The notes under the pieces are model-generated. The model was not told where the DNA came from. It saw only the letters and a program-made list of their open reading frames with translations, and searched no databases. 64,000 nt of DNA from Pelargonium x hortorum (lineage: Eukaryota > Streptophyta > Magnoliopsida > Geraniales > Geraniaceae). The DNA is taken from positions 141,733 through 205,732 of the forward strand of contig JAYMTJ010000007.1 of the NCBI GenBank assembly GCA_036897525.1, given 5' to 3'. A program made the translations under genes and the position numbers. Below, piece after piece: positions 1 through 14,297 of the stretch; the stretch's first letter is position 1; every line of letters starts with the position of its first letter.

Positions 1-3000
1 GAGAGAGAAAATAGCCGACCTTTAAAACATGGGATGTATTCTCTTTCAATAAGCCCTTAAGACTTTCACTCTAGAATGATCTTTGTACTAAATAGAAAGG
101 AAGAAATAGGCAAGCTTGCTTGAACTCTTTGTATGGGTCCTTGACTTAAGATCTAAAGGAAAGAAGACTTTACACTAGAAACATTAGCAACTGAGCAATA
201 CCTTAAGCTATACCTTGACCGATCTTTCGTTTTGACTTTCTATAAGCACTCACAAAGGAAATAGAAAGAAAGGAACGAAGCCCTCTTGTCCTCTGGGGTT
301 TAGAGTTTGGGAGGAGTTTGACCTTATAGTGTATAGAGTCCATCCCTCTACCCAACTGTAGCGGAGGGAGGGAAATGCAAGGCTATCTTTGATAGTACAT
401 TCATACATTATAACCACTAATCTCCGAAATTCTCATAACTTCAAAGAGAAAAAACTGTCCTAACTAGCTTGACTTTAGACCGAAGTCAAACCCAGAAACA
501 TAACATAAGAAATGGACTGACTAAAACAATTGCTTCTAAAATCAGGAACATAAAGGGCTACTATTACATAACATACAGAATGACCTTTCTCAATTGAAAC
601 TGGGCAAGCAAGCTTTCCTGCCCTACTTACCTAACTAAATGGGAGATACCTGTTTGTTAAGCTCTTATCTAAGTCTTATAAGTTGTTAAGGCAAGATTTA
701 TCTTGTACTATGTTCTTATCAATAAGGAGGATATGAACCTTGGGAGATCTTGAATCTCTCTCTTTTACCGAGTCAACTTCACAAGTTTAGGAGGTTAGGT
801 CTTTATGGTATATTATATGGACTACCTACCCTCTATACACCTCAAGAACAAAGCTCTTTCAATTTCACTCTTAGTTAGACTTTAGCCCTACTTATACTCT
901 TCTTCCCTTCCCTCAACAAAAAAGGGATTCTTAGAATTTGACTGACTGTATGTAAACTTTAACCTGTAAACTAACCTGTAAACTTGTAAACTAGTCTGAA
1001 AGACTAAGGAAACGAAGCTAACTAATTGACCTCAAACAAGCCCATGGTAGGAATACCTTCGGTCTTACTCTCCTAACAACCTATAGCTGCACTAGCTATT
1101 GACCTTTTGCTAGCAACAGAATACACTACAACAGTCCCTATAGCTGACTTGCTTTCGACAGTTGATAGCTTACTTTCATTCCTTCTCTCAAAAACAAATA
1201 GAATCAATCCGCTCTCCTAAATAGCAGCAATCCCAAGAAATCCCTTTGCCTGCGTACACTGAAGTAAAGTCAACTTGCCTGCAATGAATGTCAGCTAAGA
1301 CCATTAAGACTTAGGATTAACTAGCCAGCTATAGCTAAACCTGATAGATCGGAATCAAGAAACACTTTCCTTTGTTAAACACGGTTATGTAAAGAAGTTA
1401 GGTCTTCCATTTCTATATTCTAGTAGGTTAAAAAGGAAATAGCTTCGAGGAGGCCTTAGATAACGAATACATATTAGGGTAGGGACTATAAAATAGAAAG
1501 GGAATCTCTTACTGTCTCCTGTAACCAATCCAGGGGATAGAAATTGTGAATTGAAATAGATGGAGTTTTCCTTTGTTCTGATTTACCTGTTTTATTTATA
1601 GATTGCTATTGCTTAAGGGTTATTACCTCCTCTTCTTTGTGCTCATCATACTCAAGCAAGGACGTCAAGTCAAATTGAGGTCTAAATACGGCACTCTACT
1701 CATTATTCAGCTAACCCAGCTCTTCTATAGACACTAAGCACCCTTGTTTTAGCGTGCCCCTATTGCCTACCTCTCATATTCTTAGATTTATTTATTAGCT
1801 TAACATACAAGCATAGGGGTAGGGGTTTAACAAAAGTAAAGGGGTCTCTTGGGATTCCTTGCTTTACAATAATACCCACAGCTCTCTCAACTCAAGTCCC
1901 TCACTATCTTTCATTGGGAAACAACTGCACTTGAGTAGGCTCTGCAATTTGAACCTTGGAAATTGCCCTTAGATAGAAGTCAATTTGAAACAACTCTAAA
2001 TTTCCTAAAGGTAAACACGATTTTTACTGTATCTTTCTTAAAAGAATGCATTTAAACATGAATGAATTTGCCCAGCTCTACCCTTACCTTAGAAGTAGTT
2101 ATTATAGAAAATGTTCTTGAAGGAACTCCGTAGTTGGTACATTTAACTCATAAAACCTTAGTTTCTTATTAGTTCCAATTCTTTAACCTTCTAAAATAAA
2201 GGAATCCTAGCTGCCTTGAGCCTTAATCAGGCAAACTTCCTTACAGTTAGTATCAGTTACTGCTAGAACTACTTATCTATAATACAGATACTAAAAATAG
2301 GACATGAAAAGCAAAACTCCTATTGATTGTGTTTTAAGTTCAGAAGTTTGATATTAATATACCGAATACCCGAGCAAATTCCTTAATTCCTTCCATTCCT
2401 ACCAGTATACTATTACACAGAAGAATACAATTCTGATAGTAGAGTAAGTTCCTAAGCCCAATCAAGGAATCTCAAAAGCTCATAAGCTGTATCATAGCTT
2501 TCCAAAACCCAGAATGTGTCCAAGAAAATACCTATGTGGACTCGTTACTAAATTAGATTGGTTAGATTTCTAGTTGGATTCTAAAGCAGTGTTAAAGCAT
2601 TCACAAAACTAGGAGTTCCCTCTATTGAATTGACCGGAACTGGATTCATTTACTGAAAAGTGAAGAACCTTAATCATATATACAGAAATCCTTGTAACCA
2701 ACTGAAACTTTGTATCGAAATGATTATCCAGAATGCCATTTATCCTCAGTAAATATCTTCAGTTAAGCTGGGAAAACAACACTGGAGACCTTATTGACCT
2801 CAAATCTTTGCTATATTTATAGTCCATTCCGTAAAATCTTAACTATTTACCAAATCCTATACTACTCAACTCCAATTAGAATCTCTGGAAATACCTTGCA
2901 ATACAAAACCCAGATAATCAGAATCTGTTATTCCTTACCGTCTATCAGTTAATGGTTTCCCGAACTAAAATACTAGGAATCTGCTCTCAATAGAAATATA

Positions 3001-3963
3001 GAAATAGAATCTATTCTCCTAAATCTGAATCCATTAGCAGCACTCGCTTTCCAAGAATAAGTCAATCCGTTTCTTTAGCAGCAACAGCTTTTCTTTCCAT
3101 GAAGACTTAGGATTCTATCCTTTGCTAAGACATTATCCTGTCCATTAGAATCTTGAATTCCTTTAGGTCATCCTAGCGGAAACCATTCCTCTTGAGTGTT
3201 ATCCAATTAACTTAGAATTCTAATAGCTACTAGAATACAAATTCATAGCAACTATCTATCTGTTATAAATTATCTGAACTCCTTTGCTTCCAACTCTAAC
3301 TCTGTAGCAGCACCTAATAAGCTCAGGAAGACATTAATTCACTCCTTCATATTAATCCTTGTTAAACAATTACTACTAAACTGGAACTCACTCATTTAAG
3401 GAATTATTTAAGATTAGAATCCTTCTGTTGAATCCTTATCTTAAACTCTTATTTAACCTAATAAATACCCACATCTTAACCTAAGTCTTAATCCCTTTGA
3501 CTTCAACTCCACTAATCCACCATTTCTATTTAGGAAACAAATTAGTTTATCCAACCAAAGCTACAATTCCTATAGGTTAAGTTACTTATTATCTATCCCT
3601 TACAGGTACTTATTATATGAGTCTCTTTCCTAAACAAAATAGCTGCTTGCAAAAACCAACTTCTCAAGAATACTAACTCCACTTCTCGCTTTACCAAGAA
3701 TACAAATCTAGAAAATCCTAGGAATCCCCAAAAAAAGAACAATAGAATCTTGTTTCCTATAGCCACTGTCAAAGAAGACTAAAAAAGTACTTTACCTCAT
3801 AAGAGCTACAGAAGAACTAATACAATTCAAAAGAGTAAGTTCTTTCACATATAGAAAGATTAGGTATCTCAAGAACTCTGTTATTCAGCAGCACAGGCAG
3901 GCTTTCCTTATAGAATAATTCTTAAACTCCATTCATTAGCAGCTAACAAGGAAAAGACAATAG
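1..3963. other. Gene-poor AT-rich stretch, mitochondrial-spacer-like texture
   Basis: No open frame of useful length occurs and no known gene was recognised. The texture is rich in GAAAG/CTTTC and AAGCAAGC-type words (for example around 600-620), which recall plant mitochondrial spacer, but GC is lower than in plant mitochondria. The word TAGCAGCA recurs (near 1,221, 3,031, 3,078 and 3,924). Stop codons are frequent in all frames. Origin is unknown; organelle derivation is inference. Confidence 0.4.
961..994. repeat. Short imperfect tandem repeat
   Basis: The 12-base word AACCTGTAAACT occurs twice in direct succession and is followed by a shortened copy (TTGTAAACT). It is a small local duplication without coding context. 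Confidence 0.6.
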
Positions 3964-4182
3964 CTACAGCGGTTCTGCTTACAAGGACATTATAGTTTGG
4001 GTTCTCAAGAAGAAGTTGTGCTTACACGACTGACTAAGAAGAGGACATTCTATATTGGTACAGCAAGAAAAGTAGGTTTGGTTCAATTTGCAAAGCTGGT
4101 TATTCCTCATGAATTAGCTGCACCGGTTATTCCTTTAAACCAATATAATGTAAAATGCAATACCAAATCGAGCTTTTTTTAG
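3964..4182 (+). other. Short unrecognised open frame (72 codons)
   Basis: A stop-free frame runs from just after a TAG at 3,961 to a TAG at 4,180-4,182. It has no ATG near its beginning; the first start-like codon is a TTG at 3,997. The predicted peptide is mixed and fairly soluble (SQEEVVLTRLTKKRTFYIG, then a stretch with VIPHELAAPVIPL). This is less low-complexity than most frames here. I recognise no family. It ends in a T-run right where the DNA changes to the more TA-rich texture. It may be a remnant of coding sequence or a chance opening. Confidence 0.15.
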
Positions 4183-7100
4183 TTAGGTCATCGTTATAGT
4201 ATATGTATATGTTTTTTCAGTCTAAAAGCAATACTCTGTCTCACATTCCTGTAAGGATGAATAAATAATTTGAGTTCCTTGAATTTGTACTCAAATCTTT
4301 TACTATGAAAATTTTCTATTTCCTGCATTTATCTTTTCTTTGTAGCTGGCAATTCCATCAATCAAGCGTATAGAAGACGCCCTTTAATGTTAAAAAATGA
4401 CCCCTTGTTTAGCGGATTTCTCCTAAGATACATATGAGTGTAGCTGTAGCAAATAGATTCCTGATTCTTTTCCTAGTAGCAGGAAGCTTTTTTATGTCAA
4501 ATAGTATTAACCTTTTATAAAAGTTTTATGAATGACTCAAGTACTCCTTTTGCAATCTTACATCTCGTAAAAATAATATTACTGAGCAAGGCCCAAGCCC
4601 TAAATATGGAATATTTCCCAAGGTACAAGGTCTCCAGAGGGGGCTCTTAAAGAAGATAATTAACTAACAAAACCATAATGAAACGTAAAAGCTTAAACAT
4701 AGAAGTGTAAGGGGGGCCGTGCCTTGAGGTATAAGTACAGAATTCATTGTAGTTGAAAGGGCGCTGGTTATTTATATAGGAAGCTTGTCTTAATAAAAGG
4801 ATATAAAACTTGGGACTAGTGTAACCTGAAAAGGGGCTTAAGTCTACTAAGATGAGATAGAAATACCGGAGCGTTTTTGCACGATTAGAACCTATGGTTA
4901 TTCTCGGATAAAATTCATGATGTATCATAATATTGTGGGTCTCCATATTGTAGGGTAGTTAATACCTGGTAGTCCCTTTCCCTTTTTTACTAGCTTTCAG
5001 ACAAGATTTGGTACTTGAGAGGTTGAGGTCTTTTTTTTACTAAGCAAATATTCCATTTTCAAAAACGTATAAATAAGGATAACACTTTCCTTATTAGTGC
5101 CTTTCTGCCATGGTCAATCAAGGGGTCCCCGGAAAAAAGGTTACAACTCCTATACACTCTGGAATTAATTCCTGTACTTAATTCGCGCAAGAGTCCTTGT
5201 TTCCGGATCTAGACTTGGAGACTTTTACCTTTTCTATTTCTTAATAGAATCATTTAGTTAAAGTAAGTCTTTGCTTTGACCAACATCTGAAGTTTACAGC
5301 GAAGGGAATACCTACCCTAACCAACTTCAAATGGATCTGAGGACACACCCTTTATCTCTGTTTAAGCACCGGTATTTATAGCCCTCTAATTGCAATGTAC
5401 TCTTAGTCTCTGTATAGCTTCGTGAAACAGGGAATCTTATATATTCTAAATGATCATCCCCAAAAAGGGGACTTCTAGTCTAAAACTAGATTCCATCAAA
5501 ATCACTTAAAAGACATCTTATGATTCTCAGGCTTGTGAGTGCGTAACCATAAGTAAGGAGACTAAGACAGGTATAGCTACGGTAACACTAGAGAAACCTA
5601 TAGTACTTTAATAAGCAACTCACAAAAACAAAAAAACCCTTACATAAAAAAACCAATGAAGGAGCTCTCTTACTTTCAAGGGATAAGAAAATAGAATAAT
5701 ATCTTAGTAAACCGGATTTTGAAGCTTCGGCTTTGACTCTAACTTTTTAAGCTTTTGTCACAAGTTTCTGGTTAGGTTCTACAATAATGATTAGGAGAAG
5801 CCCCTATATAAATAACAATAGCATAACTAGCGCCTTTGTATTTATTTATTTGGTCTAATAAGCGAAAACTATGCTGACCACGCCTCCTTATATAATAAGG
5901 GAGTCCTTAATTAACCAAGGAAACCCATCTAAGGAAAATTTCTAGAGATATTACACTTTATTAAATTAAGTAAATACTTTTTTTAAGAAAAGGAATCCGG
6001 ATTAAAGATTAAAAAAAGGCTAAAGTTAAAATCTAAGATTTATCAATAGGTTAGGTGTCTTGTCTTGTAGGGTGTTCCTCGGTTTTCTAGTTGGGTAAAG
6101 TACTCTATTTTATATAATAATTTGCGGCCCAGGTAGGTGTTTTTACAAGTAACAAGTTAAGTCGACGGATCCTAAGTATAAAGAGAGGTCTTTCTAGAGT
6201 GTCTCCCGTGGGATTACCCCTAATAATTAAGAATTGCTTTATATAGCAGTATCTCTTAAGTCAAGTTTGACTCAACAAGCAAGTAAAAATTTTGTTAAGT
6301 TAAGAGGGCCTCTAGGCTTGGGCAACTAAATATTTTATTTTAAAAAGCATCTCCTTACTCGCACTAATTGTTAATGTATCTCTATTTCTTCAAAAAAGTG
6401 AGTAGTCCTTTTTATACACGGGGTTCCTTAAACAGTTACTCCTAAGTTCCTAAAGACTTTTGTTTGTGCTTTTCACCTTGCCTAAAAAGGAATTGATATA
6501 ACCTCTATTAGCGACTTCCAGGAAGTATAATAGGAACAAAAGTATGAGTGATTTTAACCCCAGACACTTTGGAAAGCTTGGATCAACTTCGAATATTTCT
6601 ATGTTTTCACTTGAGATTAAGGTTGGACTGAGTATAGCACTAAAATGAGTAAGTAATTCTTCAAATACTCCCACTCCATAAAATCTCTGTACTGTAGAAA
6701 AAACGAAGACAAATTCTGAATTGTTATGAATTGTAGAGAACTTCTTCATACTCTCACTAGTTTTTTTGTTGAGACTGGACTGAGAGACTGCCTCTGTGTA
6801 TTTCTATTGTATTTCTATTTTCTCTTCCATTTATGATCAAGAGCTCCTGAGTTACCAGATTTAAGATTTCACGTACCCCTTTGCAAAAAGTTATTAGTTA
6901 CACACACACACAAAGGCCGGGTAAAGATTTCGTATATAGTTTTTGCCCTTAGGAATTCCGCGTATTAGTTAAAAAAAGTAATGCCGTGTTCTAATAAATA
7001 AGAAGACTCCGGGGATTTTTTTACTTAAATTTACTTTCAAGAACCCCTGGTAAGTTGAAAAAACGCAAATTTGATTAGGAACTCCCTCGGTTTTTTTCAT

Positions 7101-9536
7101 GGACTTTCTTATTTTATATAGACTGCTAACAAGGTAACCCTATCAATAAGTCTTGCTACGGCGAGATATTTAAAGCTCTTAAGTACATCTTAATATAGTA
7201 TCTCCTGTTTTTTCTAAAAAATAAGGGCTATAAGTATTGAGTACAAGTCCTTGACTGCCTGCCTTTTGACCCAAGTAAATACAAGTGATCCCCTATAGAG
7301 GAAAGAAAAGACTTCTTTTTTATTTGTAAATCCGAGCAAGGAGCTAGTTTAAATCTAAAAAAAACTACCCTACAAAGAGAATAATTTCTAGTACCGGTTA
7401 AATGAAATTAGGCTAAATATCATATACGTAATATCCTTATTGCTTCACATATTAAATAAACTACAAAAAAGGTACTTTTATTAAAGTCTAATGAGGGCCT
7501 CTTAAAGGAAAGTAGATTCCCCCTTTCTTCTAAGGTAGCTGCTTTTTTGATAACCAAGTAAAAGTTTCGGTAAAACATGGTATGCCGAAACAAGGCTTCT
7601 CCCTAGATGTGTTTAAGCCTCCTTCTCAATCAAGGGGAGCCCCTATATGTATTTGTTTCATAGGCATATAATACGCAAATGCTATTTACTTGCGAGAGGA
7701 TTAAACCGAAGAAATTTTCGTGGAAGTAAATCAAAGGGAGTATTACTGCTAATTTTTGATTAGTTGTCAAGGAATACCTTTTGTAATGTACCTAAATAAA
7801 AAAAACTCTGGGCAAACGCTTAATTACCCTATATTAATTAGCTAGGTTAGTAAGTATAATAAAGGCTTTTTTCTATAAGCGCAAGCGTTTTTTAAGTATC
7901 CCGGTTAGGAAGTTTGCGAGTATTTGTTTATCAAAGGATAAGTCTCCTATATACTGTAGCCGGCTACCCCTGCGAATCCCTTTTGTTTGAGGCCTCCCTT
8001 GGACTGAGTACATAGGTTGTATATAATCTTAAAAAAAGTATATACATACGGGATTCGCTAATTAATTATTCTGTCTTGTAGGATTCTTTTACTTCGCGGG
8101 GTCCATAGCTTTTTTCCTAGCCCCAGGCCTCCTTCTGTAAGATTATAAATGTCACTTCGCGTAGATAATATATGACATAAGTTCTTTTCAACTTTTGCCC
8201 GGGATTCTAATTATCTTTTTTTTTTGAATACTCTAGCCGTAACCATTTGGAATTCAGTCATCAGTTATCAGTTACAAGAAGTCTCAAAAATTTACAAGAC
8301 TATGTATGTCTACTAAATATTATATTATTTATATATTATACTAGGACTTCAGTAATTAAAAAAAAAATATTCGCTGAAAAAAAAAGGATTTGACAAAAAA
8401 AACTACTAATAGACTCAAGTCTGAAGTTACGTTTCTCTTAGAATACTAAGGGAGTTTAAATACTACAATATTGACGACACAACAGTACGTAAACGCCTCT
8501 GGTATTTAAAATGTGGTTCATACAACTTTTATCTCCCGATCCTCTCGAGCCTACTTGAGTTGAGTTCTCCTAAAGAAGCTCTTTTAGTGTACTTGTCCCC
8601 AATTTACAGTTACAGGGTCCTATATATCAATATCTTTAATAAGCGGGAATTCTAGATTTCCTTAGTCTTTACTGAATTGGGTTTTAACTTCAAAAAAAAG
8701 AGGATATAATTATTCAAAGCTAGAAGGAGTTTTTAGTTGGGTAGGGGTCCCTCTTTAATTCACCAAGATAGTCTATTTGTTTGTTAAAACAGGGATCCCC
8801 TTTGAATGAAGTATGTAAAAGTTTCAAGTCCTCCCCGTGAAAAAACCGAAAGAAAATTAGAATTCTATAGGCCTTCTTCTCAAGAGTTCAAATCTATGCA
8901 TTATTAAACCCGCCTTTCGCTACAGAGCTGGTAGAGTAACCATTACTATATACTAGTAGGGCTCTAACCTCCCATGCCAGTAACTACAGCGAGCAAGACG
9001 AATAACAATAGAACAACTATACCCAATACTATATTGTATATTATAATACTAACTAATACTATAGAATACCTATAAGGTATAGGCTGCAACAAGACCAAAG
9101 ACCCATGGGACATCCATATAGTAGGTGCTATCACCAAAAGACTAACAGCAAAGGTATTAACTAGAGGCTGTAGCTTTGGTATCCTTGTTAGTTGTACTAA
9201 TTCATTTTCCTATTTGTACTTGTATTCGGGCTGGTAAGTAAAGAAGGAGTTAATACAATTGGTTCTGTTCTTTGAGACTAAGAATTCCCAGGATAAGTAA
9301 AGGGAAAGTCCTGATGTGATGACTCTTCCGTATCTGTAATGGCTAGATGAGAGGCTTACCGGTAAAGGAATAACAGGGATTCTCTCAAGTGTAAGCTGTA
9401 GATCTTAGAATTTCTTGTTCTAATGAAAGGTATAGCTTCTCTTGTCGAGGATAACATAAACTAGATAATTGTAGCAGGTGTCAAAGTGTAGCTAGTATTC
9501 TTATCTTTGTAAGAGCTTTCCTTCTAAATTTAAGTC
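4183..9536. other. TA- and homopolymer-rich gene desert
   Basis: No gene was recognised. A/T runs of 6-9 bases are frequent, as are short near-palindromes made of a purine run followed by a pyrimidine run. CpG is not visibly depleted: in 7,981-8,160 I count 5 CG steps, close to expectation for the base composition, but only about 5 CA steps where about 9 are expected. The longest minus-strand frames (4,647-4,946 and 6,450-6,749, 99 codons each) have no recognisable domain and look like chance openings. Confidence 0.4.
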
Positions 9537-9608
9537 ATACTAGGATTTGAACCAATGAATTCCCATTAGTTATAACATTGATCAATCAAACGGGAAATAT
9601 AGACCATA
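9537..9608 (-). other. tRNA-like fossil (possible decayed organellar trnI/trnM-type sequence)
   Basis: On the minus strand the 3' half reads like a T-arm (CATTGGTTCAAATCC), preceded by ATAACTAATGGGAATTC. This resembles the 3' half of an organellar tRNA such as trnI-CAU or elongator trnM. The T-stem is badly paired and no clean cloverleaf or acceptor stem can be drawn by eye, so any gene is dead. Chance similarity is quite possible, because the T-arm consensus is short. Confidence 0.15.
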
Positions 9609-12600
9609 ACGAGAGACATATCTAAAACACCCAACTATAAATCAATAATCTCTAATTTGCTTTTTAGATAGAATATAAAATATATAATAACAGCTATTAT
9701 TACTTTATTTATACTATACCTTATTCTATGTTAGAATAATTTCCTTGTTCGTCCTTATGGGGTGGGCTTTCTTTTCTTCTTATAAAGGAATTATCCTAAA
9801 TATCCTTCAAACAAATAAACAGCTTCGTAAAATTGATCTCTCAGCTCAGGTTGGTTAATCCTTTGGTGTCAGAATATTCTATGTTCAAATTAAATTAGGC
9901 CTAAAGTTTTTTTTATAATCCGCAAAGTTTCCTGGTTTTACGATATACTAAAGATTTAGAACTTGATATCTATTTAATAGAGGAACATCTTATGCATAGC
10001 TATGCAATTTACGAACTGTCTCTAATACCTTAGAGAAAGCTAGAGTCCTAAATATAAGCTACCTAGTTGAAACCCAAGAATCCCCCGGTAAAACGTAAAA
10101 GCTTCGACCGGCAACACGTAGGTTCAAGTCCTCTAATCCTCATAGTAACAGTACAACATCCTAAACTAAAGTTTTCCTATTACACTCTATTTTACTTACT
10201 AATTTGTGGGCTCAAAAGAGCGTAGAGTTTATATGCTATGCCCGTGATGAGATGAAGGGATTCTTTTTTCTTGGTGCTTGCATATTGATACGAATTCTTA
10301 ATTACTGACATAACGAGATGGATGGAAGATGAGTCAGCGCTTTAATTCTACTCAATAGATAAGATAAGAATCAAAAGGGACACAAATAAAAAGACTTTTT
10401 TTATAAATCTAATAGTAGTAAACCCTAAACCAGAAAAGTTACTAACTCTGACAATAAATTCTTAATATGAAGCTTCAATAGAACCCGCACAAGCAAGGAC
10501 CCCTTACCTTAGTATTGGATTGGAAGTCAACAAAAAACTCGTTATAACAGCATAAGAAAAGTATAACAACTCCCTCACCTTAGCATTAGGTGCTAAACTT
10601 CAAGTCAAGATTTAACCTTTTATTCTATATTCTTAATAAAAAAAAGACTCTAAAAAAAAATACGAAATCGACAATCTTTTTCTTTCTTTTGAGGCTCGAA
10701 GTACCTTCAATATCAAGATACAGTAAAACTCCACTAATTTTTTGTAAAAGCACACTTTTCTATATTTTACTTTCAATACTAATACTATACTCAGTTGTAC
10801 AAGCACTTAACTACTTTTTAAGTTACATAAGTACAGGGAAACTCTTGTTGTATACAGACTTTCTACTCTAGTAACAAGAGAGAAACTTTACTTAGAACAT
10901 TCAAGTAGCTAGTAAAGAAAGTAACTATTCTATATCCTCTTTACTGTATAAGTTTTAGCAATCGATAGAAAACCAAGCATATTCCTAATTCTGATCCTAG
11001 CTGTATATATAATATAAGTGGTGAAAGGTAGCTTATCTGGTAAACACTTAATGCTCTCCTAACAAAGTTCAAATCCAAGGAAGCTTTTTCTATAAAAGGC
11101 TGCGGAATTTAATAAGCATAATAAAAATTCGGTCGGTTGGTGGGTAAATATCATAGATATGGAGAGAGACATCCTTATTTAATTACTTCAATGGAAATTT
11201 TAATAAAAATTTTCTAATTTGATACTGATTAACTAATCTTTTAACAACGAGGTTCCGGTTTCCCTAAAGAGTAGCACACAGAAACAGAGTTATAAAGTAC
11301 CCTTTCTCAGGAAATTCTAAACTTTTAGTCTAAAAAAGATTAATATCAAGCTTTTTCTTGTACTCTTTGTTTCAGTGATTCTTCTTACAAGGAATAAGCT
11401 CCTCAGGGAAGGGACTATTTAGCAGCAGTCACACTATCTAATATAAGTACTACTCTAAGTATGCTGTATATACTTATCCTCCTGGAAGGAGCAGGGAGGC
11501 TCAAGGTAAGGTAACGGTATAGGTTCGTAAGTTAAGCCCGAGTCTTCCGATAGAGAACTACCCGGCTTTTGATAGAATCTTTAAGAATTTGGAGTTTCTT
11601 TGTTCTCAGATATACCTAAATGCTGGGATATGCAGGTAAGATTCGTTAAGATGGAGCTCTTATGAGAATACTAACTTACCTATTTTACTAATTGCTTTTA
11701 TAGAAGGAATTAGCAATAAAATGGAATTGAAAAGTGTCGTATGCTTAGCTAAAGCAACTTTCTAACATAAAAACGAAAACGCTAAACTTATATTGTTAAT
11801 GGCTTAGTAAGTACTACAAGTAGCCCTTCTTACCTACCTGGATTACCTTATTAAAGGCTAATAGGGCTGCTCAGCTGCTAACTAAAATCCTTAATCTTTC
11901 AAAGATAACCAACCCGCAACATAAGGTACGAACGTTTGTCTTAACGATTCACCGGACAGTTAAGAATATTGAAAAAGGACTTTAACAGCAGAGTTCCCTT
12001 TCGCGAAAAGGGGGTTCCTTTATAGATAGAACTAGGTTTGTCTTAGTTTTAGACGAAGGAAGGTATCACCCTTAAAAGAACTTCTTATCTTAGTACTTAT
12101 TAATTTTACAGAGTTGTTATATATCGTACCAAATAGAGGATCTGTTTATTTCTTATTTTAATGATATAATATAATATTTGCGGAGTTCTGAATTATTAGC
12201 TTTATTAGGGTCCTTATCTTGGATTTCTAGAAGAATTATTTTTACTTGACACGGTTACCCGATAGGGAGCTACCTCGTTGCGCAAATCTTCAAGAGCTTC
12301 TTGTTGAAAGATTTACTGACTGCAGAATAGGATGATCTACAACTAAGTGATTTAAATAGACCCCTTTTGTAAGAGTTAGGGTTCGATCTTATAAAACTAC
12401 ATCAGTGAACTCGTTCTACTAAGTTTAAGGAAATACAACCTTTTCTATTATAACTACCCGCACCCGAAACTTAGGCTTTTACAAAAACAAAATCTATAAA
12501 TAATAAAAAAGATTTAGATTTTCATTACCTTCTAGTTAGGACAGCAGCACTAGGATATTTGGACTGAAACACAAAGAACTACCTCACTTCAGAAACCTGG

Positions 12601-14297
12601 AAACATAATAAAAACTTACTTTCATACTTACTTACTTTAGTGACTTAGTTCCTCATGACTTCTTAATTGAGAGCCTAGAACAAATCCGTATTCTGTCTTT
12701 ATCAGTTTCTGTCTGAGAGTTAGGCTCGCTTTCCATTAGCTAGAACTAGAATCGGAGTCTTTGCAGCCAGCCTTCTTGATATTCTTGATAACAGTATCCT
12801 GATCTTGTTTAGTTTAGGAATTCTTAATAAGTATCCTTTCAGTGAATCTATTATTGATATCCTATTTCATTCTTTTCTTAACCTGTGTACTGGCATCCCT
12901 CGAAAGCAAAGGACAGGCTGACCGATAAGAAAGAAGCTTCCCTTTATAGATTGAAACTGTCTTGGTATTCCTTATCAAATTGTATAGAGAATTCTGCTTT
13001 CATTCACTAAGAGTGCTTTAACAAAGAACAAAGTGCCTAATCACTTAGATTAACTAGTTCAAAAAAGGACTTCCCTTTCCTTTGACAAAAAAATCTTAAT
13101 TTATAACACCTTATTCGGGAAATACTACTATAATCTATAATTACTAGGTTTTTGGTTAATTAATCTTTTTCTAATACTCCCTTCAAATAATAGAAGCCAC
13201 AAAGAGATTAAGCTTAGCTTATATGAGTAAATATTTATAAAGGAACTATCATAATTGTAGTCTAATTATTTTACTTAAATGCTCCTACAAGAGAACTCCA
13301 TACCCTTAGAAGAAAAGTTAAGAGCCTCTTTAGATAGAAATAAAGCTTTCCTATTCTAGATAGAAAAACTGTATCTTTCTCATTTAAGTAGCTAGAAACT
13401 GGGAGATATGGATAAGCAATCTTCTATTTAGACGTAAGTCCTAAACCCTATTGATTGAAGACCCAAATTCCACTTTTAATTTGCAACTAAAAAGCAAGAG
13501 TAGCTAGAGAAGACTTTTCTTTCCTATATTCTTGAAGCTCTACTCCTTACCTTAAGAACTAAGAGGAAGAATAAGGGGAAATCTCAAGAAGACACGAGAG
13601 CAAAGCAAGAAGGAAAACAGAAGTATTCTGAATAAAATAAAAGAAATGGTTAGAGTATCTTTTTGATTAAAACTCAGCATATCCGAAAAGTAAATTGACC
13701 AGAAACAAAAGTGGAATTCTGTACCTTCTGAATATAGGAATGCACCCTCGAAATATGAAACAAGTGTAAGTGTTATGAATACTAGGTTTTTTTTTAATAG
13801 GCTGTTTGTTTGTTTGTTTGTTTGTAGCGGAAACCTTCAAAATGTACGAATTAAAGTCTCCTTTTGAAAGTAGCGTAGCACTAGCTTCTATTCTATATTT
13901 ACGATTTTTTTAATTATTAGTAGGAATTTCTAGTGAAGGTAAACCCCAGCAAATAAGGAGTAAAAAGAAAAAGTTTATAGGATAGTCCTGTTGGTCATCA
14001 TTTTTTTGTTACCCTTGTAGAGCAGAACTTCTTCCTATTTTCCTTTTTTATTACCAGCCCTAAATACTGTAATCTAAAGAAAAAAAGAGAGACTGCTTTG
14101 ACCTTCTTTAGCAAACTCTTAAGGTAAATAAAATGGAATAGAGTAAATTCGAAGCAATTCAAGTCAAATGTAATATTAAAAACTTTTTTAGGGTACTCTA
14201 ACTGGAGCTATTCTGGATAGAAACGTTAAGGTTATTCTATTGAATGTGGATTCCTTTATTCTTATATTTCTTTTCTTGGAAGTCTTTACTTTACTGA
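9609..14297. other. Gene-poor AT-rich stretch
   Basis: No gene was recognised. Most of it has the TA- and homopolymer-rich texture. The part around 12,600-13,000 has more C and G and more ordinary words. A plus-strand frame at 10,590-10,871 (93 codons) is very rich in Phe, Leu, Lys and Ser, coded by A/T runs, and is probably a by-product of composition. Confidence 0.4.
13803..13825. repeat. (GTTT)5 microsatellite
   Basis: Five perfect tandem GTTT units, preceded by a run of eight or nine T. It is a simple sequence repeat without a neighbouring gene. Confidence 0.9.

Noticed and set aside
4647-6749. Two 99-codon minus-strand frames (4,647-4,946 and 6,450-6,749)
   Set aside because: They have no domains or motifs and no balanced composition. 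At this density of stops, frames of about 100 codons are expected a few times in 57 kb on six frames.
10095-10145. tRNA-like end (CGTAGGTTCAAGTCCTCTAATCC)
   Set aside because: It has only a partial T-arm, no pairing acceptor stem and no upstream D-arm. It is too short to support a gene or a named fossil.
10590-10871. 93-codon Phe/Leu/Lys-rich frame that resembles a membrane protein
   Set aside because: The hydrophobicity comes from A/T homopolymer codons. No start context, neighbour or family similarity supports it.
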